From Anaerolineales bacterium (lineage in GTDB: Bacteria; Chloroflexota; Anaerolineae; Anaerolineales; E44-bin32): a stretch of 9,104 nt of DNA. Positions 5,543 to 9,104 of the stretch are shown here, in pieces; the first letter of the stretch is position 1; each line of letters starts with the position of its first letter. A model generated the notes under the pieces. It had not been told where the DNA came from and ran no database searches. It worked only from the letters and a program-made list of their open reading frames with translations. Both the position numbers and the translations under genes were made by a program. The stretch lies in contig DAOVFE010000049.1 in the NCBI GenBank assembly GCA_030673085.1, forward strand, positions 1 through 9,104. Reading direction: 5' to 3'.

Positions 5543-6373
5543 CTAAGGGGTGGACGTGATGGCGGGTTGGGTGGCTGGAATCAGGGACCAGACGGTTAGG
5601 CCATCAAAAGAAATTGTAGTTAATCCAGTATCTCCTGTTTGAACTATCAGACCCAATTTGCCGGAAGCGATTTTGTTGTCTCTAGTACTGAAGACCTCAA
5701 TTTCATTTATATAGAAGCGAAACTCATCGCCACTGGCCCAAATGCCGAGCCGATTATCGGCTGGCGATCCCGGGAAGACGACAAAGGTTTCGGTTTTGGG
5801 GATAAGAATCGATTTGCTATCTTGTATGAAGCGCGAAACTTTTGCTCCGCCGTCGCAGTAGAGCATGAACCGATAATGCTCATTGTCGGGATTGACGCGG
5901 AACATAATGCCATACTGATCATCGGGAGAACATATTTCAGTGTGCGCAGTGAGCTCCAGGTAAAAGTCCTGGAGTTCAAGCCGCGGGCTAGGAGAATAGC
6001 GAAAAGTTTCCGGCTGATGTACGACGATGGTTAATTTGCCATCTTGCAGGGAGATAACTCCACGGGGATCTTCTACTGTTCCCCAACCCGAATCGCGGCT
6101 AAAGGTTTCGTGATAGATTACCGAACCCAGGCCGGCAAACAGGTCAGGCGTAGGGCTAGGCTTCGGTTCAGGGGTGATAGTAACAGTTGGAATCAGGGTG
6201 GGAAACACAAATGTGGGGGTTAAGGTTGGCGGGCGAAGAGTGGGCGTAGGCGTTGAAACATATACAACACTAAGGCAGGAGCTCAAACTAAGGCTTCCGA
6301 ACGCGCAAACTAAAAGTGCGGGTGCAATTTTGCACAATCCCCTGAGAACTGATGCCCGGCGTTTTGAGTTCAT
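5543..6373 (-). CDS. Lipoprotein 1 with Thr/Pro linker and concanavalin-like domain
   Basis: A 276-residue predicted surface lipoprotein of unknown function. A basic N-terminus (MNSKRRASVLRG) and hydrophobic core lead to the lipobox LSSC with Cys33 as the lipidation site. A Thr/Pro linker follows (about 41-77), then a beta-rich domain to the C-terminus. Repeated patterns FYLELTA, GIMFRV, YRFMLYCDGG, NRLGIWASGDEFRFYING-like, GKLGLIV and FDGLTVW are those of the concanavalin-like / 3-keto-disaccharide hydrolase-type fold. It aligns along the domain with lipoprotein 2, including two cysteines (148 and 173). The ATG at 6373 is preferred because it puts the signal peptide at the N-terminus; its GGAGG (6390-6394) is 16 bases away, further than usual. 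The frame is open to an ATG at 6484. Substrate binding rather than catalysis is a guess. Confidence 0.82.
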   Translation of the reverse strand: MNSKRRASVLRGLCKIAPALLVCAFGSLSLSSCLSVVYVSTPTPTLRPPTLTPTFVFPTLIPTVTITPEPKPSPTPDLFAGLGSVIYHETFSRDSGWGTVEDPRGVISLQDGKLTIVVHQPETFRYSPSPRLELQDFYLELTAHTEICSPDDQYGIMFRVNPDNEHYRFMLYCDGGAKVSRFIQDSKSILIPKTETFVVFPGSPADNRLGIWASGDEFRFYINEIEVFSTRDNKIASGKLGLIVQTGDTGLTTISFDGLTVWSLIPATQPAITSTP

Positions 6374-6519
6374 GCGAAAAAGCCTGGATCCTCCACTCAG
6401 TGCGAATTGCACACAGTCGCTTGCAGCTGGGGTCTTCATTTCGGTTGGCGATTTGTGTTTGCATGCATATAGATTAATACCCATTTCAGGATTACCAAAC
6501 TATTGTATTTATTTTTTTT

Positions 6520-7377
6520 TCAGGGCTCTAGATACCAAAGGGAAAAATCATCGAAATAAACAGTAAGCCCCGGTGTTTCATACGCATTGGCAAATAAACC
6601 GAATGTTCCTGAGAAGTAGCTGTAATCTTCTACATTTGAAAGGATTTCGCCATTGGCAGCGGCGTAAAGCGTATTGCCTTTTGCGACAAAACCCACGCGG
6701 TTGGTCGAATTGGGTCCGGTGCGAATAAGCGGCGTATTCGTCCAATCCAGTAATACGAGCGGCGCCGCATCGCTATAGAACTTACGGATTCGATAGCTGC
6801 CATCGCATGCAAATTCGAGTAAATACCCGCGACCATAGTTGTCGCCGCCAATGCGAATGGCCAAGCCGGCGTTATCCTTACCTGCACAGTTGCCCATCTT
6901 GGCTGTCACTTCGACATAAAAATTAGCAGCCTGTTGGTTTGATGTGCTCCACGACAGGTAAGTATCGGCGAGATGGTCGGTGGCGCGTAGCTGGCCATCC
7001 TCCCATAGGTTCGTGGCGATATTCTCATAATCGAACTCATACCAGGTGAAGCGATTGTCAAAGTTATCCAGGTAATCAGGTGATGATAGATTCAGCCCCT
7101 GACGCGGGTCGTCAGGAGGCAAAGGCGGATATGTCGGGGTTGGGCTGGGACCCGATGTGGCAGTAGGAGTGGGGGTTTGAGTTGGCGGAAGCATGGCAGT
7201 GGCCGATGGCAGCGTGGTTGGGCTGGGAAAAGGTGTGGCAGAGGGATTTGCTGCATCAGCCGTTGTTGTGGCGGCCAGAGAAGTTGCTGTCGCGTTGGCA
7301 GGCTGTACATTGCAAGATGTTAGGGCTAAGGCGGCCAGAAGAAGGATGAAGGTTATTAGTGGTTTAATTAATTTCAT
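6520..7377 (-). CDS. Lipoprotein 2 with Thr/Pro linker and concanavalin-like domain
   Basis: A 285-residue predicted lipoprotein, paralogue of lipoprotein 1 and first in the pair. The signal peptide (MKLIKPLITFILLLAALA) ends in the lipobox LTSC with Cys22. A low-complexity Ala/Thr/Pro/Ser linker spans about 23-88. The C-terminal domain (about 100-283) carries FYVEVTAKMGNC, GLAIRIGGDN, GYLLEFACDGSYRIRKF, NRVGFVAKGN, GTFGLFANA and VYFDDFSLW, the pattern of concanavalin-like sandwich domains common in Anaerolineae surface proteins. Cys164 and Cys191 match the pair in lipoprotein 1 and may form a disulphide. No strong Shine-Dalgarno sequence is seen, but a good promoter lies upstream. The stop codon is followed by nine A residues and, 146 bp later, lipoprotein 1, probably on the same transcript. 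Likely role: extracytoplasmic carbohydrate or cell-wall binding, unproven. Confidence 0.85.
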   Translation of the reverse strand: MKLIKPLITFILLLAALALTSCNVQPANATATSLAATTTADAANPSATPFPSPTTLPSATAMLPPTQTPTPTATSGPSPTPTYPPLPPDDPRQGLNLSSPDYLDNFDNRFTWYEFDYENIATNLWEDGQLRATDHLADTYLSWSTSNQQAANFYVEVTAKMGNCAGKDNAGLAIRIGGDNYGRGYLLEFACDGSYRIRKFYSDAAPLVLLDWTNTPLIRTGPNSTNRVGFVAKGNTLYAAANGEILSNVEDYSYFSGTFGLFANAYETPGLTVYFDDFSLWYLEP

Positions 7378-7709
7378 TCGCTTGTCCGATCAATAATTGG
7401 GTTCTTTCACTGAAAAGGATTATAAAGCGAATTTAGCATAATGTCCCAATCAAATCTTTAAGTTAGGGTGATTAAATATGAGTGATAAGGATTGAAGGAG
7501 GCGATTGGCTGACAAGCGTTTGCTCACAGTTGTTGCTTGTGATGATCTTTAATTGGGATTGGAAAAAGGGAAATACTTTACCAAAGAGTCGGATATTTGC
7601 CAAAAGCATATATGACTTGTCTCTTTCCTTTGCCGGTTTTTTCGGTAGACTAAAGGAGAAATCAAAAGGATCAATGGAAACAGGAGGAGCTTTTTAGGGA
7701 GGGCTGATA
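7378..7709. other. 332-bp divergent region between lipoprotein 2 and the aldo/keto reductase
   Basis: The left part carries the lipoprotein 2 promoter. The right part precedes the reductase and holds several purine-rich ribosome-binding-like sites: AAGGAGG (7495-7501), AAAGGAG (7652-7658), AGGAGGAG (7682-7689) and the true site GGGAGG (7697-7702). Two very short frames follow such sites: a TTG-started 15-codon frame (7505-7552) and a 7-codon ATG frame (7674-7697, METGGAF). A weak inverted repeat (CCTTT 7627-7631 with AAAGG 7652-7656) could cover one site. A 71-codon GTG-started frame (7482-7697) is not convincing. No clear plus-strand promoter was found. Confidence 0.5.
7419..7447 (-). promoter_or_regulatory. 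Predicted lipoprotein 2 promoter
   Basis: On the minus strand GGGACA (7447-7442), a 17-bp spacer and a consensus TATAAT (7424-7419). Transcription would start near 7412, leaving a leader of about 35 bases before the ATG at 7377. This is the best match to a sigma-70 promoter in the window. Confidence 0.6.
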
Positions 7710-8675
7710 ATGAACTATCGCCGGATGGGCAACACCGGGTTGAAATTGAGTGAAATCGCGCTTGGATCTTGGCTGACGTTTGGCGAACAGATTGACGATC
7801 GCCTGGCGACCGATCTCTTGCATATAGCCTATGACCATGGCGTCAATTATTTCGACAATGCAGATGTGTACGCGGATGGTCGGGCTGAAGAAGTGATGGG
7901 CGCAGCCATTAAAGATCTGCCGCGCGAGAGTCTGGTTATTTCAAGTAAAGTCTATTGGCCTACTATGAAAGGCGTGAATGGTCGCGGCCTTTCACGCAAA
8001 CACATTATGGAATCCTGCCATGCCTCGCTGAAGCGAATGGGCATCGATTATTTAGACCTGTATTTCTGCCATCGGTACGATCCGGAGACGCCGCTAGAAG
8101 AGGTTGTGCGGACAATGGATGATTTGGTCCATCAGGGCAAGGTGCTTTATTGGGGAACGTCGGCATGGCGAGGGGATCAGATTGGACGGGCGGTTGGTCT
8201 GGCTCGTCAGTGGGGGCTTTATTCTCCTTCGGTTGAGCAGCCGCATTATAGTATGTTCGTCAGAGCCAGGGTGGAAACTTCCACTGTGCCGGCGGCTGAA
8301 GATCATGGCTACGGAATAGTAACCTTCAGCCCACTGGAGCACGGTGTGCTTAGTGGAAAATATAATGATGGTGTACCTGAAGGAACGCGCCTATCGCAAG
8401 ATGCCGAATGGGCAAAGAAGGTCCTGACTGAAGAGAGGTTGGCGCTGTCGCGAGAACTGGGCAAATTGGCGGCTGAGATTGGCGTCAGTCAGGCACAGCT
8501 TGCCATAGCTTGGCTGCTACGGCTACCTCAGATCACCAGCGTGATCACCGGAGCCTCAAAGATCAAACATCTGGAAGACAACCTTGGCGCGGTTGAGATG
8601 AAGGAGAAACTCACACCCGATGTGCTTGAAAGGATCGAAACGATCCTCGGCAACGATCCGACAGCCATCCGCTAG
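7710..8675 (+). CDS. Aldo/keto reductase, Kv-beta (AKR6) type
   Basis: A 321-residue NADPH-dependent oxidoreductase with a TIM-barrel fold, acting in the cytoplasm on aldehydes or ketones; the substrate is unknown. The catalytic tetrad is Asp49 (FDNADVY), Tyr54, Lys80 (SSKVYW) and His121 (FCHRYD). MDDLVHQGKVLYWGTSAW (136-153), VEQPHYSMF (175-183), SPLEHGVLSGKY (207-218), QLAIAWLLR (263-271) and the cofactor loop ITGASKIKHLEDN (279-291) follow the potassium-channel beta-subunit / bacterial YghZ pattern closely, and the C-terminal ILGNDP is also typical. MFVRARVE replaces the common MFxRERxE. GGGAGG with a 7-base spacer supports the ATG. No channel gene is nearby, so a stand-alone reductase is likely. 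It is divergent from lipoprotein 2, with no terminator seen after it. Confidence 0.94.
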   Translation: MNYRRMGNTGLKLSEIALGSWLTFGEQIDDRLATDLLHIAYDHGVNYFDNADVYADGRAEEVMGAAIKDLPRESLVISSKVYWPTMKGVNGRGLSRKHIMESCHASLKRMGIDYLDLYFCHRYDPETPLEEVVRTMDDLVHQGKVLYWGTSAWRGDQIGRAVGLARQWGLYSPSVEQPHYSMFVRARVETSTVPAAEDHGYGIVTFSPLEHGVLSGKYNDGVPEGTRLSQDAEWAKKVLTEERLALSRELGKLAAEIGVSQAQLAIAWLLRLPQITSVITGASKIKHLEDNLGAVEMKEKLTPDVLERIETILGNDPTAIR

Positions 8676-9104
8676 ATGAATGGAGCTCGGATCTTGTTGT
8701 GCTCGCTATGCGATTTAAATTGCCGTAATTTGATTAATGCGTTTGGCGGCAGATATGCAAACCATCGAGCATTTGGGAAAGTCTTATGCAGAGCGCTGAT
8801 TGTGAACTGACGAGCCGGCAAGCTTAGTCAAAAAGCCTCAAGCCACGCTCTGAGGCGAACGTGATGCGGAATAAGATGTTGCGATAGGGGCTATTCCAAA
8901 ATATCCCCCCTTTTCCTATTGATGACTTCCTTTTTTCAGTGGACTTATCCGATATATAAAGTAATATGATCCATAGCAAAGTAGAGTTTCTGGCGCGAAG
9001 AGTATTTCTCTGATTGGTCAGCAAATGGTGACCTGAATATTCGAATTTGCAATCGATAGACGCAATTAGCGCTAATGCGATAAGGTAAGTCTTGTTGGTA
9101 TAGG
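8676..9104. other. Right-hand region without a convincing gene
   Basis: About 430 bp follow the reductase. The only long frame is on the minus strand, open from the window edge to a TAA at 8824-8826 (about 93 codons in view); its product is not recognised (it ends RITFASERGLRLFD), and a terminator lies inside its last codons, which argues against it or makes it a relic. No plus-strand terminator, promoter or RNA gene was seen in 8676-8829. Confidence 0.45.
8830..8856 (-). terminator. Intrinsic terminator for leftward transcription
   Basis: On the minus strand GCCTCA (8856-8851) pairs with TGAGGC (8840-8835); inside, AGC pairs with GCT around a three-base loop with one bulged base, making about nine pairs. 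The stem is followed by TTTTT (8834-8830). On the plus strand the stem is followed by GAACG, so it is not a terminator for the aldo/keto reductase. It implies a minus-strand transcript entering from the right of the window. Confidence 0.6.

Noticed and set aside
5639..6034. Plus-strand frame of 131 codons
   Set aside because: It is the antisense shadow of the lipoprotein 1 domain.
6374..6484. Longer lipoprotein 1 starting at 6484
   Set aside because: It would put 37 polar residues before the signal peptide, which does not suit lipoprotein export, and no ribosome binding site precedes that ATG.
6511..6520. Run of nine A residues after the lipoprotein 2 stop as a slippage or frameshift site
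   Set aside because: It lies after the TGA, and no downstream frame of interest would be joined by slippage.
8835..8856. Terminator of the aldo/keto reductase
   Set aside because: On the plus strand no T-tract follows the stem; the T-tract is on the minus strand.

Overview
The window (about 48-50% GC by eye) looks like chromosomal DNA of a Chloroflexota bacterium, probably of the Anaerolineae or a neighbouring class. This is inferred from the mix of features: two lipoproteins with long Thr/Pro/Ser linkers and concanavalin-like folds, a SpoVS protein without sporulation genes around it, paired bacterial-type deoxynucleoside kinases, and a delta' subunit that keeps a P-loop and a zinc module. 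No phage genes, CRISPR array, rRNA or tRNA were found.

Layout: 1-624 is non-coding and holds two unrelated tandem repeats (two 74-bp units; four 22-bp units). A divergent pair follows: a tRNA-dihydrouridine synthase on the minus strand and holB (DNA polymerase III delta') on the plus strand. Their promoters lie back to back, and both mRNAs are predicted to be almost or fully leaderless. holB converges on a minus-strand block that reads, in transcription order, lipoprotein 2, lipoprotein 1, a dgk-like kinase, a dck-like kinase, spoVS. The block is interrupted by two non-coding palindromic insertions. One (4041-4159) has terminal inverted repeats and a 6-bp target duplication, as expected of a MITE. 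The other (5262-5348) is a nested triple palindrome. A plus-strand aldo/keto reductase of the Kv-beta (AKR6) type follows a 332-bp leader, and the last 430 bp contain a terminator pointing leftwards and no convincing gene.

Functionally the genes are housekeeping: tRNA modification, replisome clamp loading, deoxynucleoside salvage by two complementary kinases, a small SpoVS regulator, cell-surface carbohydrate-binding-like lipoproteins and an NADPH-dependent oxidoreductase. I see no new multi-gene defence or metabolic system. The unusual content is in the intergenic DNA: the MITE, the nested palindrome, the two tandem repeats and the paired leaderless promoters. All calls come from reading the sequence and from remembered family motifs; no database search was run.
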